A DNA stretch of 64,000 bases from Desulfobacca sp. (GCA_020725545.1 DYEV01000022.1:1-64000); one strand, 5' to 3'; counted from the stretch's first letter, positions 34,226 through 43,329 are shown. Translations and numbers: made by a program. Notes: generated from the letters alone by a model not told the origin.

Positions 34226-36584
34226 TGGTTTTCTTTTTGTCAGTAGTTTTTTCTGCGGACTGGGGATATTCGATGCGGTGATGGAAGATGCCGCTCAGAA
34301 TCTTGATGAAACTTTTGGCAATCTCGTGGAGGTCTTTAAGGGTCAGTTCACATTCGTCCAACTGCCCATCCGCAAAAATATTGTTGATAATTTTCTGGAC
34401 CGCGCCCTGGATGCGGGCCGGCGTGGGATCCAATAAGGTTTTCGAGGCGGCCTCCACCTGATCGGCCAACAACACCAGGCCGGCTTCTTTGGTCTGGGGG
34501 CGAGGTCCAGGGTAGCGATAATCCTCCCGATTGACCATATCGGGGTTGGCTGCCTGCTGTTTGGCTTTGTTATAGAAATAGGCCATGAAACTGGTGCCAT
34601 GATGCTGGCGGATGATATCGATGATCTTCTGGCCGACTTTGTTCTGCCGGGCCAATTCCACCCCATCCTTGACATGGGCCTGTAAGATAAGACTGCTCAT
34701 GGACGGGGCCAATTTTTCGTGTTTATTTTCCCCATCAAATTGATTTTCCACAAAATAGGTGGGTTTTTTTATCTTGCCGATGTCGTGATAATAAGCCGCA
34801 GCCTTGGCCAAGAGAGGGTTGGCACCGATCTTCTCGGCCGCCGCCTCCACCATGTTGCCCACAATGATGGAATGATGGTAGGTGCCGGGGGCCACCAGCA
34901 TAAGCTGGCGCAGGATGGGCCGATCCAAATTGATCAATTCCAGCAGCCTGATATCAGACGTCAGATCAAACATGACCTCCAAAATCGGGGCCAACCCCGT
35001 GGCCAAAATGCCGATCTGCAGACCGCCGGCCACCCCAAAAGCAATGCCCAGGAAAAAATCCGGAGCCTGGCGGGGAAATTCCACCAATTTGATGGCTGCC
35101 ACCATGAGACCATTGCAAATGGCGATGGAGAGGCTGGCTCGGATAAAACCCCAACGGTTGCGGCAAGACAGACTGGCCCAGATACCCACCAGGCCGCTCA
35201 AGGCATAGAAGAGAAAGAAGAAAAAAGGCTTGTCCACGAGCAGCGCCGAGAGCATGGCAGCCAGAAAGGCTGTCAGTACGGCTGTCTCTAGACCGATGAA
35301 GACCTGCGCCAAAATGGGCGCCAGAGCCACAGGCAGAAAAAAGAGGAAGTTCTTGGCCAGCACGGGGCTCAGCCGCCCCAAGGCGCTGCTGAAAAATACC
35401 AGCCCCAGGCTAAAAGACGTCACCCCCAACAGGGTGACGGCCAGAAAAGCATACTCCTTTAGAGTGCGGGGGCCTTTTTTAGCATTGACCCTGAGCAGTT
35501 TGGCGCAAAAGCCACTGAGCAAAGCGATCAGCCCCCAGGTGCCCAAAAAATTCCAGAACCACCAGCCCTGGGGGCGCTCCTTGTCCAGGGCGTGCAGCTT
35601 CACCAGATGCGTCTGGGTAATTTTTTCCCCTTCCCGGACTAACATCTCCCCTTTTTTGATCTGAAAATAGACGGGCCGGGCTTCCTGCAGGCGGACCTGT
35701 TTCCGTTTCTCGGTTTCCGCCCGGTTCAGCGAGATATTGGGGGTGACCAAAGCCTGAGCGATCTCGCAAATGGCCCAGCGCACGCCAGAAGGTAGATCTT
35801 CGATGGCATCCCGGCAATAGGCATTCACCCTCTTTTTCGCTTCGATAATACCTAAAAACCGTCCAGGATTGGCCTCTTCTTTCTCCTGCCAGGACGGCAA
35901 CCGCCGGATGATCACCGGGCGCTGCAGATCACCGGCAGAGAGATTTTGTTCACCAAAAATCCCCTGAGAAATCACCACATTGACCTGTTGACTGATGATG
36001 TCTTCCCACTGCACCGAGAAATGATTCCGGGCCAACAAATAAAAGATATTGTTGGGAAGGGTCACTCCCAGCATCCGGTCAAATTCCGGTTTTTTCTCTT
36101 GCAGCACCTTATAAAGCCTGGAAAACGGCGACTTTGTGGCTGCCGTGGTTGTCCCGCCGTTTGCTTCCGCAGGCCGCTGGTTTTCCTGGATGACTTGGCG
36201 CATAAATTCAAAAGCCTGGTGCAAACGGGCATTGACTTCCGCTCCAACCCGTTCGTCCAGATCGAAAACCAGCGGACTTTCCTCCATTTGTTCCTGCTGC
36301 CGCTTGGCAGTGGACTCCTCGTCCTCCACCAGAAAATCAGCGGAGGCCTTGATGTCTCGCTCGGCTATATCCCCCACCTGGTAATTTATATGGGGAGCCT
36401 GGGGGCGCGGAAAGACCATAATGGCGGCCAAAAGACTAAAGCCTGCCAAAAGCAGGACTTTTTGCCAGGGAGTGGGTTGACCGGCTTCGGACCCAGGTCG
36501 TGGCGACGAGAGCGTGGCCCACAGCCGCTGGACATGGTTCATGACAATTCGTTTCGGTTTCCCGTCGGCTTTTTTCTCAACCAT
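34125..36584 (-). CDS. pgpH: 7TM-HD phosphodiesterase (PgpH-like)
   Basis: About 819 residues. A first membrane helix (VLLLAGFSLLAAIMVFP) is followed by a large extracytoplasmic 7TMR-HDED domain (VGDIAERDIKASADFLVED and the region up to about 340), seven further helices and a C-terminal HD domain with YYHDIGKIKKPTYFVENQ and IIRQHHGTSFM. PgpH of Listeria hydrolyses cyclic di-AMP; the same activity is plausible. The C terminus is a Lys/Asp/Ser-rich tail that overlaps ybeY. ATG 36584 overlaps the phoH stop; upstream in-frame starts lie in phoH. Confidence 0.92.
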   Translation of the reverse strand: MVEKKADGKPKRIVMNHVQRLWATLSSPRPGSEAGQPTPWQKVLLLAGFSLLAAIMVFPRPQAPHINYQVGDIAERDIKASADFLVEDEESTAKRQQEQMEESPLVFDLDERVGAEVNARLHQAFEFMRQVIQENQRPAEANGGTTTAATKSPFSRLYKVLQEKKPEFDRMLGVTLPNNIFYLLARNHFSVQWEDIISQQVNVVISQGIFGEQNLSAGDLQRPVIIRRLPSWQEKEEANPGRFLGIIEAKKRVNAYCRDAIEDLPSGVRWAICEIAQALVTPNISLNRAETEKRKQVRLQEARPVYFQIKKGEMLVREGEKITQTHLVKLHALDKERPQGWWFWNFLGTWGLIALLSGFCAKLLRVNAKKGPRTLKEYAFLAVTLLGVTSFSLGLVFFSSALGRLSPVLAKNFLFFLPVALAPILAQVFIGLETAVLTAFLAAMLSALLVDKPFFFFLFYALSGLVGIWASLSCRNRWGFIRASLSIAICNGLMVAAIKLVEFPRQAPDFFLGIAFGVAGGLQIGILATGLAPILEVMFDLTSDIRLLELINLDRPILRQLMLVAPGTYHHSIIVGNMVEAAAEKIGANPLLAKAAAYYHDIGKIKKPTYFVENQFDGENKHEKLAPSMSSLILQAHVKDGVELARQNKVGQKIIDIIRQHHGTSFMAYFYNKAKQQAANPDMVNREDYRYPGPRPQTKEAGLVLLADQVEAASKTLLDPTPARIQGAVQKIINNIFADGQLDECELTLKDLHEIAKSFIKILSGIFHHRIEYPQSAEKTTDKKKTSEDLDKQPPEKDSPRSSKDQEKNREDLKRLGLS

Positions 36585-37611
36585 GATCGTTGTCTCGGGG
36601 AGACAGGCGGGCCGGGCCGGCGGTGGCGCGGCGTTTTTGATAGGTTTCATAAGCCAGGATGATATCCTGAACGAGGGGGTGGCGGACTACGTCGTTTTTG
36701 TTGAAATAAATAAAGGTAATCCCCTGAATATCCTTGAGAATCTCCCTGACCTCCTTGAGACCGGAGGTGGTGCCCGAGGGTAAATCAATCTGGGTCACGT
36801 CGCCGGTAATAACGGCTTTGGACCCAAACCCCAACCGGGTGAGAAACATCATCATCTGTTCTGATGTGGTATTTTGCGCTTCATCCAAGATGACAAAGGC
36901 ATTGTTCAGCGTCCGGCCCCGCATAAAGGCCAAGGGCGCCACCTCAATGATCCCCCGCTGCATTAATTGGGAGGCCTTGTCAAAATCCATCATGTCGTGC
37001 AGGGCGTCATACAAGGGCCGCAGATAGGGATTGACTTTTTCAAAGAGATCGCCGGGGAGAAACCCCAATTTCTCCCCGGCCTCCACGGCTGGACGGGTGA
37101 GAATAATCCGGGAACACTCGTTATTGCTCAGGGCAGCGACGGCCATGGCCATGGCCAGATAGGTCTTGCCGGTGCCCGCCGGGCCGATGCCGAACACCAT
37201 GTCGAACTGCCGGATGGCCTGAAGATAGTTTTTTTGATTAAGACTCTTCGGGGTGATGCGTCGTTTTAAACCCGTTAAAAATATGGAGTCTAAAAAAATC
37301 GTCTTCAGATCGATCTCCGGCTGATCACGCAGGAGGCGCAGGGCATACTGGACGTCCTGGCCGGCCAACGGATAACCGGCTAGCAGCAGTTCGTACAATT
37401 CTTCCAAGGTCCGGGCGGCTAAGAGGATTTCCGGTTCCGGGCCCTCTAAAATAACCTCATTACCCCGGACGTTCGACTTGATCTGCAAAAGACGGTCAAG
37501 CAGCCGCAGGTGCTGATTCTGCTGCCCGAACAACGTCTGGACCAACTCGTTGTCAGCAAAGGCAAGTTTCCGTTGCTCGCTGCGGCGGGTCGCCGCAGCC
37601 CCTTTTTTCAC
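36577..37611 (-). CDS. phoH: PhoH-like ATPase
   Basis: A 344-residue protein of the PhoH/YbeZ type. Walker A is GPAGTGKTYLAMAMAV, Walker B VILDEAQNTT, with GDVTQIDLPSG and LTRPAVEAGEKLGFLPG as further landmarks. The N-terminal KH-like part contains LLQIKSNVRGNEVILEGPE. It is usually encoded beside ybeY, as here, and is thought to work with it in RNA metabolism. The start overlaps the yjbQ stop (ATGA). Confidence 0.95.
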   Translation of the reverse strand: MKKGAAATRRSEQRKLAFADNELVQTLFGQQNQHLRLLDRLLQIKSNVRGNEVILEGPEPEILLAARTLEELYELLLAGYPLAGQDVQYALRLLRDQPEIDLKTIFLDSIFLTGLKRRITPKSLNQKNYLQAIRQFDMVFGIGPAGTGKTYLAMAMAVAALSNNECSRIILTRPAVEAGEKLGFLPGDLFEKVNPYLRPLYDALHDMMDFDKASQLMQRGIIEVAPLAFMRGRTLNNAFVILDEAQNTTSEQMMMFLTRLGFGSKAVITGDVTQIDLPSGTTSGLKEVREILKDIQGITFIYFNKNDVVRHPLVQDIILAYETYQKRRATAGPARLSPRDNDHG

Positions 37612-38045
37612 GCCGCCGATGACGGTATCCCCATAACCTGCCCCCGCACCGTGCGCTCGCGGGGACGGTTGTCAAAATCCAACAGGACGATCTGCTGCCA
37701 GGTTCCCAGCAGCAGGCGTCGGTCCTCAATCAGGATCGTAAGATCAGGTTTGAAAAATGCGGCCCGGACATGGGCATAACCGTTGCCATCGCCCCACCGC
37801 CGGTTGTGCTCATAAGGAATATCCCGAGGGAGCAGGCGATCTATGGCCTGCCGTAGATCGTTGATGACCCCAGACTCAAACTCGATGGTAGTCAGGGCGG
37901 CGGTGGAACCCGGGGTAAATAAGGTCACAAGACCATCCTTGATTTCGCTCGCGGCCACCTGCCGGGCTACCAACGGCGTCAGATCGATAATATCGGTTCC
38001 CGCCGTCGTTGCCACCTGAAGAGTAAAAAATGCTATCTGCACCAT
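37608..38045 (-). CDS. yjbQ: YjbQ-family (UPF0047) protein
   Basis: A 145-residue protein matching the secondary thiamine-phosphate synthase (YjbQ) family. It includes LVTLFTPGSTAALTTIEFE, YEHNRRWGDGNGYAHVRAAF and QIVLLDFDNRPRERTV, which carry the conserved His, Asp and Glu residues. Physiological role is uncertain. It heads the phoH-pgpH-ybeY-pdxJ unit and overlaps phoH by 4 bp. A repeat-rich gap lies upstream. Confidence 0.93.
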   Translation of the reverse strand: MVQIAFFTLQVATTAGTDIIDLTPLVARQVAASEIKDGLVTLFTPGSTAALTTIEFESGVINDLRQAIDRLLPRDIPYEHNRRWGDGNGYAHVRAAFFKPDLTILIEDRRLLLGTWQQIVLLDFDNRPRERTVRGQVMGIPSSAA

Positions 38046-38187
38046 CTATCGGTACTTCTCGGGTTAGAACATAAATTCTGCTTTTCTCTGCCTATTAATT
38101 TATTAATATAATGCCTTTTTAAGCTGGGAGCAAAATAAATCTTGCCGCGTTCCCGCCAGCCCCAGTGGGAGAAAATCCCTTTTATGC

Positions 38188-38260
38188 CCTTTTGGCGCAG
38201 ACCCAAGACCACGTCTGGGGGGGGAGAGAAGACTATCGTAGCGCCGATCTCCAGATCGGC
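38188..38260. repeat. TTGGCGCAG-family repeat (copy E) beside a TCC-centre palindrome
   Basis: CCTTTTGGCGCAGACCC begins at 38188 and is followed by a G run, as in the other copies. At 38243-38260 the perfect palindrome GCCGATCTCCAGATCGGC (8-bp arms, CC centre) follows GTAGC. A degenerate second palindrome lies at about 38273-38285. The gap between the yjbQ start and the WYL gene holds no gene. Confidence 0.75.
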
Positions 38261-38326
38261 AGACCCTACCCCCAATCTCCAGATCCGCGGCCAGGCCTGA
38301 CCGAAAAAATAGGTTTGGCACGACGG

Positions 38327-39346
38327 CTAGTCCCCCCCTCTACTCTCTCCCGCCAAATTTGCCAGGATTTTCTCCGCTTCGACCCGGACCATACTTTTCA
38401 ACTCCTCTGGCGCCAATATCCGGGCGTCGCTGCCAATGCCCATAACCCAATGAAAAATCTCGAAGAGATTGCTGACCACTACCCGCATCTGGAATTTCCC
38501 CTCCTGGACCGGACTGATTTCCTGGCGGCTCATCCACGTCCGATTGGCCACATAATCATAAAGGTATTCAGGAAACTCCAATATTACCGTGATCTGCTCG
38601 CCGTTCGCCCGGAAGACCCCAAAGGACTTTTCATACAACGCCTCAGGGGCATAATCCAGCGGATAATCGAAGCCTTCTTTGGTCAATTTAACCGCTAGCA
38701 TGTTTTCCACCCGAAACGTCCTGATCTCCTGGTAGTCCTCCACAAAGGCATTGAGATACAAGGCCTCTCGATGCAGCACCAGGGTGTACGGCCGCACCAC
38801 ATACTGCCGTTCGCCTTTTTGCGACCGGTACTGCATGGATAATTTGTACTGGTTCAGAAGACCCCGCAGGATGACATCAATGTGCTCATCGGCAACGTCA
38901 TAACGCCGACGACCGAAGCCGGTGGCATAAAATTTCTTTTCGTAATGTTTCAGCAGCGACCGCTGGGCCACAGGAATGGCCTCCTCCAGGGCGGCAAAGA
39001 TATCCAGCAAGCCATCCCGCACCACCGTCTGATCCAACGAGGCCATCAGAATGGCCCCCACATAGAGAGAGATGAGCTGGTAAGGCGTCCCCTCCAAGGG
39101 GGTGGTCTCATTCAAGCGCCAACGCTCTACTCCCCCTACCCGGGTTACCTTGATCAAGGGTTCGCCATGCCGATTCGTCAGAAATTCGTTGATGGCCCGG
39201 CGATAACGGCTGGCCGTGCGGGCCGAAATGGACAGGATGCGCTGGATATCTTCCAGGGCCAGGGAACGCCCCTGGGTGGCCAGGGCATAGATTAATTTGG
39301 CCATATTCAGCGCTGCCGGATATGTGGGCTGCCTGAGGGTTGCCAT
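38327..39346 (-). CDS. WYL-domain transcriptional regulator
   Basis: A 339-residue regulator with an N-terminal winged helix (about 15-75, MAKLIYALATQGRSLALED, RTASRYRRAINEFL), a WYL domain (about 160-260, GLLNQYKLSMQYRSQKGERQ and VVRPYTLVLHREALYLNAF) and a C-terminal WCX region (about 265-330). WYL proteins sense ligands, often nucleic-acid-related, and frequently control DNA-damage or defence genes. No defence gene is adjacent; the plus-strand small zinc and ARPP-1 genes diverge from it after a repeat-filled gap of about 340 bp. An internal Met at codon 15 is an alternative start. Confidence 0.9.
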   Translation of the reverse strand: MATLRQPTYPAALNMAKLIYALATQGRSLALEDIQRILSISARTASRYRRAINEFLTNRHGEPLIKVTRVGGVERWRLNETTPLEGTPYQLISLYVGAILMASLDQTVVRDGLLDIFAALEEAIPVAQRSLLKHYEKKFYATGFGRRRYDVADEHIDVILRGLLNQYKLSMQYRSQKGERQYVVRPYTLVLHREALYLNAFVEDYQEIRTFRVENMLAVKLTKEGFDYPLDYAPEALYEKSFGVFRANGEQITVILEFPEYLYDYVANRTWMSRQEISPVQEGKFQMRVVVSNLFEIFHWVMGIGSDARILAPEELKSMVRVEAEKILANLAGESRGGD

Positions 39347-39445
39347 AACTATTTTTTATCACAGGAATGGGCCCTTGACAACCGTTGACGAAATTTTCTG
39401 AGACAATACTACCATGAGCGCCACGATCCGGTTGGCGGTACGTTC

Positions 39446-39618
39446 GGCGCAGCCCAAGCCCGCGGTTGGCGTTGGGGCAGGGGTCGGGGGTGGTTGCCTT
39501 TTTCCCCCTCGCCCTTTGGCAACCGCTTGTTATGCCAATGGGCTTGCCAATGGCAATTAGCATTTCTATCCCTCTCCACCCATTTGCGGGGGGAGAGGGG
39601 CAGGGTGAGGGGGAAAAA
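39446..39618. repeat. TTGGCG-family fragment and a 120-bp inverted-repeat element
   Basis: At 39446-39495 lies GGCGCAGCCCAAGCCC and CGGTTGGCGTTGGGGCAG, a copy of the TTGGCG family. At 39499-39618 an element has near-perfect 17-bp ends, TTTTTCCCCCTCGCCCT and AGGGTGAGGGGGAAAAA, with one mismatch. Inside are CCCTCTCC and GGAGAGGG. The whole gap from 39347 to 39687 holds no gene. Confidence 0.75.
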
Positions 39619-39687
39619 TAGCCGCTTGCTTGCAACTTGGTATGAGGACGATGATTTTCATGTTTTTGGAAGCAAAGGAGTTCAACG

Positions 39688-39894
39688 ATGCCAGCCGTTC
39701 TTAACCTAAAGGAAGCAGATTTCTTGATCTTCTCGGCCTGCTGCATCTGCGGCAGAATCAGGGATGATCACGGACACTGGCGGGCCGCCGCGGTAGAGTC
39801 CAGCGATTTCCAGGAAATACGCTTCAGCCATACCTTCTGCCCGGAATGTGCCCTAAGGTATTATGCGGAGTACTATCAACCCGGTGAGGCATGA
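39688..39894 (+). CDS. Free-standing zinc-motif protein (CxxC / SHTFCPEC)
   Basis: A 68-residue protein with C18-x2-C21 and C51-x2-C54 set in ICGRIRDDHGHW and RFSHTFCPECALRYY. The same arrangement, roughly CxxCxxIRDDxGxW...FSHGICPEC, is familiar as a terminal extension of PAS kinases and response regulators in Desulfobacterota. Here it stands alone. The four Cys probably bind zinc. ATG 39688 follows AAAGGAGTTCAACG. It lies 51 bp upstream of the ARPP-1 gene on the same strand. Confidence 0.75.
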   Translation: MPAVLNLKEADFLIFSACCICGRIRDDHGHWRAAAVESSDFQEIRFSHTFCPECALRYYAEYYQPGEA

Positions 39895-39945
39895 CTCAGC
39901 CCGAGCTCATGACCTCAAAACTGGCCCGTGCCACAAGAGGTAGCA

Positions 39946-40947
39946 ATGGAAACACTCTTGACAACTTTTTTGCAGAATATTACCCTGGGACCGGAGCAAC
40001 GCTACCGGAACCTGGGGATCTGGGCCCTCCTGGCTGATCAGGAGGCCCCGGTGGACTATCTCACTTTAGACGAAGCGCTGGAGAAACGGGTTCTCACCAT
40101 TACCGAGGTTGACGACGCGGGTGAGGTGCCGGTCCTCAAGGTAGTCAATACCTCCTCCCAGAAGGTGTTGCTCTTGGATGGGGAGGAATTGGTGGGGGCC
40201 AAACAGAACCGGATCTTGAACGTCACCATCCTGTTGGCTCCCCATTCGGCAACTAACCTGCCGGTTTCCTGTATTGAACGGGGGCGCTGGTCCTCTGAGA
40301 GCCCGGAGTTTCGCAGCCCCAAAAGAACCATGAGTGCCGACTTGCGGAAAAAGAAGACCCAATCGGTCAACTTCTGTCTGCGGCACTTTGGCGCTTTCCA
40401 TTCCGACCAGGGCGAGATTTGGGACGAGATCGAAGCAAAATTCGCTCGCGCCCGGATCCAGCCGTCGCCGACCCAGGCCCTGTCGGATCTCTACGAAGTC
40501 CAAAAGGATTCCAGCGCAGACTATCTGCGCCACTTCAGCTCGGTGGCACAGCAAGTGGGGCTGGCGGCTGCCATAGATGGCATCTTGGTGGGAGTTGAAC
40601 TCTTGGGGCGTTCCGACACCCTTTGGCGCCTCTACCCCAAGCTGGTGGGCAGCTATGTCCTGGATGCCCTGGAGACCGCTGCTCAATCAGAAACGCCGGC
40701 CATCTCTTCTCAGGTTGTCCGAGATTTTCTCCGCGACGCGGCCGCAGCCAGCGTCGCCCGTCGGCCATCCGTGGCCTTGGGGTTTGATCTGCGCCTGGAA
40801 TCAGCAAAGGTGATCGGCGCCGGCCTGGAGTTTGCGGACCATATCCTGCACCTCAGTCTTTTTCGGCAAAACTCACGGACGGCCGCACAGCCGACGCACC
40901 GCCCCCTGCGCCCGGCTTCCCGACGACGCCGAGATATTATCAGGTAA
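39946..40947 (+). CDS. ARPP-1 domain protein
   Basis: A 333-residue protein that fits the ARPP-1 family: ITLGPEQRYRNLGIWALLA, YLTLDEALEKRVLTITEV, VPVLKVVNTSSQKVLLLDG EELVGAKQNR (split here), LPVSCIERGRWS and FRSPKRTMSADLR. These cover about residues 5-290. The family is linked by context to ADP-ribose and rhodanese/phosphatase proteins but has no proven activity. The ATG at 39946 follows AGAGGTAGCA. The C terminus is Arg-rich (ASRRRRDII). It is probably co-transcribed with the upstream zinc-motif gene. Confidence 0.8.
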   Translation: METLLTTFLQNITLGPEQRYRNLGIWALLADQEAPVDYLTLDEALEKRVLTITEVDDAGEVPVLKVVNTSSQKVLLLDGEELVGAKQNRILNVTILLAPHSATNLPVSCIERGRWSSESPEFRSPKRTMSADLRKKKTQSVNFCLRHFGAFHSDQGEIWDEIEAKFARARIQPSPTQALSDLYEVQKDSSADYLRHFSSVAQQVGLAAAIDGILVGVELLGRSDTLWRLYPKLVGSYVLDALETAAQSETPAISSQVVRDFLRDAAAASVARRPSVALGFDLRLESAKVIGAGLEFADHILHLSLFRQNSRTAAQPTHRPLRPASRRRRDIIR

Positions 40948-41013
40948 TTGACATTCATTACCTACGTCACCCGCAAACCATGAAAATTCAACCCTGCTGC
41001 ACCTGGGTGGCTC

Positions 41014-41035
41014 GGGCGGGCACGGAGGCCCGCCC
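41014..41035. repeat. GGGCGGGC palindrome
   Basis: GGGCGGGC and GCCCGCCC (8-bp perfect arms) around ACGGAG. A reverse-orientation relative is at 51305-51322. Similar text is common between genes of many GC-rich bacteria. Confidence 0.7.
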
Positions 41036-41135
41036 CGCCCCACGAACCGAGGGCTCCACCCCATGAACTACAAACTATTCCCCGGCAACTTTATTTTCTT
41101 GATAACCGCAATGCTTGCTGCTAAGGAGTGAGGCA

Positions 41136-41492
41136 ATGTCCTGGCAATCAAAATCTAATCATCTTGGTCCTTCGCTGCTGGCCCTGGTGGTCTGCAGTCT
41201 GGTCCTCCTGGGAATGTGGACTGGTTCCGGTCAGGCCGCAGACATGGATATTTACGACCAGAACTACCGCCTGCAATACCGGCTCCGAGGCGACAAAATC
41301 TATGATCGGGATTATCGCCTCCAGTATCGAGTGGACGGCAACAAAATCTACGATCGTGACTACCGCCTGCAGTATCGCCTGGACGGTGATAAGGTCTATG
41401 ATCGCGACTACCGCCTGCAATACCGCTTAGAGGGAGGCAACGTTCTCGATCGCCAGTACCAGCGCCGTTTCCACCTGCAGAAAAGACCTTAG
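41136..41492 (+). CDS. Exported protein of 16-residue tandem repeats
   Basis: A 118-residue protein with a Sec signal peptide (about 1-34, cleavage near GSGQA-A) and a mature part built of four 16-residue repeats, residues 44-59, 60-75, 76-91 and 92-107, consensus YRLQYRLDGDKIYDRD, plus a degenerate end. The repeats are 48 bp each at DNA level (41265-41456). Regular Tyr/Asp/Arg spacing suggests a beta-hairpin or solenoid fold. ATG 41136 follows AAGGAGTGAGGCA. The function is not known; it is likely periplasmic or surface-bound. Confidence 0.82.
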   Translation: MSWQSKSNHLGPSLLALVVCSLVLLGMWTGSGQAADMDIYDQNYRLQYRLRGDKIYDRDYRLQYRVDGNKIYDRDYRLQYRLDGDKVYDRDYRLQYRLEGGNVLDRQYQRRFHLQKRP

Positions 41493-41496
41493 AACT

Positions 41497-41968
41497 TGTT
41501 GCCAAACCCCTTTCCGGGATAGTGGGCATTGCTGCTGGAGAAAAATCGTCCTGTTAATTCCTGAACTTCCTCTTCCCCGGCAGCTTACCCCTACCCATAA
41601 GTGGGAGATAAGCCGAGGGTTTTGCCCAACAGATTGATAAGAGCGAATTTGCGGTACTGCTTCCCTCCCTGAAAAGAGGAACACCCGCACCGCCGATCTC
41701 CGGAGAGGAACACTCACACCGCCGATCTCTGGAGAGAAACACTCGTAGCGCCGATCTCCAGATCGGCAGCCATGTCCACATCCACCACCGCCAACCTCCG
41801 GAGAGGAACACTCACACCGCCGATCTCTGGAGAGAAACACTCGTAGCGCCGATCTCCAGATCGGCAGCCATGTCCACATCCACCACCGCCAACCTCCAGG
41901 TCGGCAACTCAGTTATGGCTAAAGGCAAGGTTAGGAGGAGAGGACAAAGGTGAGGGGGTTTGGCAACA
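41497..41968. repeat. 472-bp element with perfect 14-bp terminal inverted repeats
   Basis: TGTTGCCAAACCCC at 41497-41510 and its exact complement GGGGTTTGGCAACA at 41955-41968 bound a non-coding element that fills the gap between two convergent genes. The interior has an exact or near-exact 98-bp direct duplication (41698-41795 and 41796-41893), each copy with GCCGATCTCCAGATCGGC (41750-41767, 41848-41865). The left part, with AAAAATCGTCCTGTTAATTC, is similar to 54776-54860. No transposase is present, so it would be a non-autonomous element. Confidence 0.8.
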
Positions 41969-41983
41969 GCTTCCAACCCCTGT

Positions 41984-43327
41984 CTACGAGCAACCAGCCT
42001 GTGCCACAATCTGGCCCAGGGTCACCTCCTGCCAGACCGCGGGCGGCTGCTCCGCTAAGCCCAGCACCAGGCGGGAGAGCCGGTTTTCCCGGTCCAGCAG
42101 GCCGTTCAGGGCCTGTTGTCTTTTCTGCCGCAGGCAGGCTAAGGTCTCAGCAAGGCGCATCTGCTCCAGAGGTCGGCTGGGAAGAAAATGAGGCACGGCC
42201 TCCCCCGGCGAGACGGCCACTGGCATCACCAGACCACATTGCTGCAGGACGTCTACGCACCGGACCGCCAGGTCCTCCTGGCCGTTAAATACCTGGGCCA
42301 ACTCGGGCAGCGACAGCGGCGGTCCGGCCGCCTGAAATCGAGCACCGATGCACAACAGGGCCGTCAGGGCGAGAAATTCATCATCCACGGGCCGTTCCGG
42401 GTAGTCCTGCCGAGGCCCCAAACGGCGACGCAAGCTGGGAAGATTTTGGTGGGTATAGGCCACTTCCGCGCCATACAAGACAATGAGCCAACTCCAAAAC
42501 ATCCAGATGACGAGGAACAGGATCTGGTACAAGGCGCCGTAAATGGCGTTATAATAAGGGGCAGAGCTTTGGAACCACCGGAACAGCCATTGAGCCCCCT
42601 GCCAAATGCTCCCCCCTACTAAACCACCCAAAACGGCCGACAGAACCCGCACCTTGGTATTGGGCATGACCAGATAAATAAAGCTCAGGCCCAACCACAC
42701 CATCCCGAAAGAAATGAGCAGGCGATAGGCCGAGACAAAGATTTCCGGCAGAAATTTATTGATAAATTTCTGAACTTCCGGATGGGTCTGAAAAGTCGTC
42801 GTCAGGGAGATGGCCACTGCCATGACAATGGGGAAGAGGAGAAAGATGCTTAGGTAATCACTGAGTTTGCGCCACCAGGGGCGGGCGCGGGTGATCTTCC
42901 AGATGTGATTGAAGGCCTGTTCCACGTTGGCCATAAGGATCATCAAGGCCACCAACAGCCAGACCACCCCAAAGACCCCCAAAGAGGCCACATTGGTCGT
43001 TTCCACATACGACAGGATCTGGCGGGCAAACTCCTGGGAACCACCGGCCAGTTGGGGCAGCAGGTGTGCCGCCAGGAGGCGCTGCAGACCGACGCCCTTG
43101 AAAATGGCGAAAAGCAGCGCCAGCATGGGGATCACCGCCAAGACACTGGCATAGGCCAAGGCCGAGGTCCGTACCAAGGCCCCTTTACTGACGAGATCCC
43201 GGCTGGCCAGGATCAGGACCTGCAGGCAGGGATAACACCAGGAGGCCAGGCGGCCGGGGGGCTCTGCCTGCCAAACCGTCTGAGTGAAGAATCGCTGCCA
43301 CCTGGTCTGGAACTTACCATCTTTCAT
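41984..43327 (-). CDS. yihY: YihY/BrkB-family membrane protein
   Basis: A 447-residue inner-membrane protein. The YihY domain (about 30-290) has six hydrophobic segments (SALAYASVLAVIPMLALLFA, GVFGVVWLLVALMILMANVE, VWLGLSFIYLVMPNTKV and others). The C-terminal 150 residues form a soluble, probably winged-helix-like region (FLALTALLCIGARFQAAGP, LPELAQVFNGQEDLAVRCV). Members were once called RNase BN; this is no longer accepted and the function is unknown. The ATG at 43327 has no clear ribosome binding site and lies beside a repeat element. Confidence 0.92.
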   Translation of the reverse strand: MKDGKFQTRWQRFFTQTVWQAEPPGRLASWCYPCLQVLILASRDLVSKGALVRTSALAYASVLAVIPMLALLFAIFKGVGLQRLLAAHLLPQLAGGSQEFARQILSYVETTNVASLGVFGVVWLLVALMILMANVEQAFNHIWKITRARPWWRKLSDYLSIFLLFPIVMAVAISLTTTFQTHPEVQKFINKFLPEIFVSAYRLLISFGMVWLGLSFIYLVMPNTKVRVLSAVLGGLVGGSIWQGAQWLFRWFQSSAPYYNAIYGALYQILFLVIWMFWSWLIVLYGAEVAYTHQNLPSLRRRLGPRQDYPERPVDDEFLALTALLCIGARFQAAGPPLSLPELAQVFNGQEDLAVRCVDVLQQCGLVMPVAVSPGEAVPHFLPSRPLEQMRLAETLACLRQKRQQALNGLLDRENRLSRLVLGLAEQPPAVWQEVTLGQIVAQAGCS

Positions 43328-43329
43328 CA

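Noticed and set aside
41265-41456. CRISPR or intergenic repeat
   Set aside because: The 48-bp repeats are in frame inside an exported protein gene.
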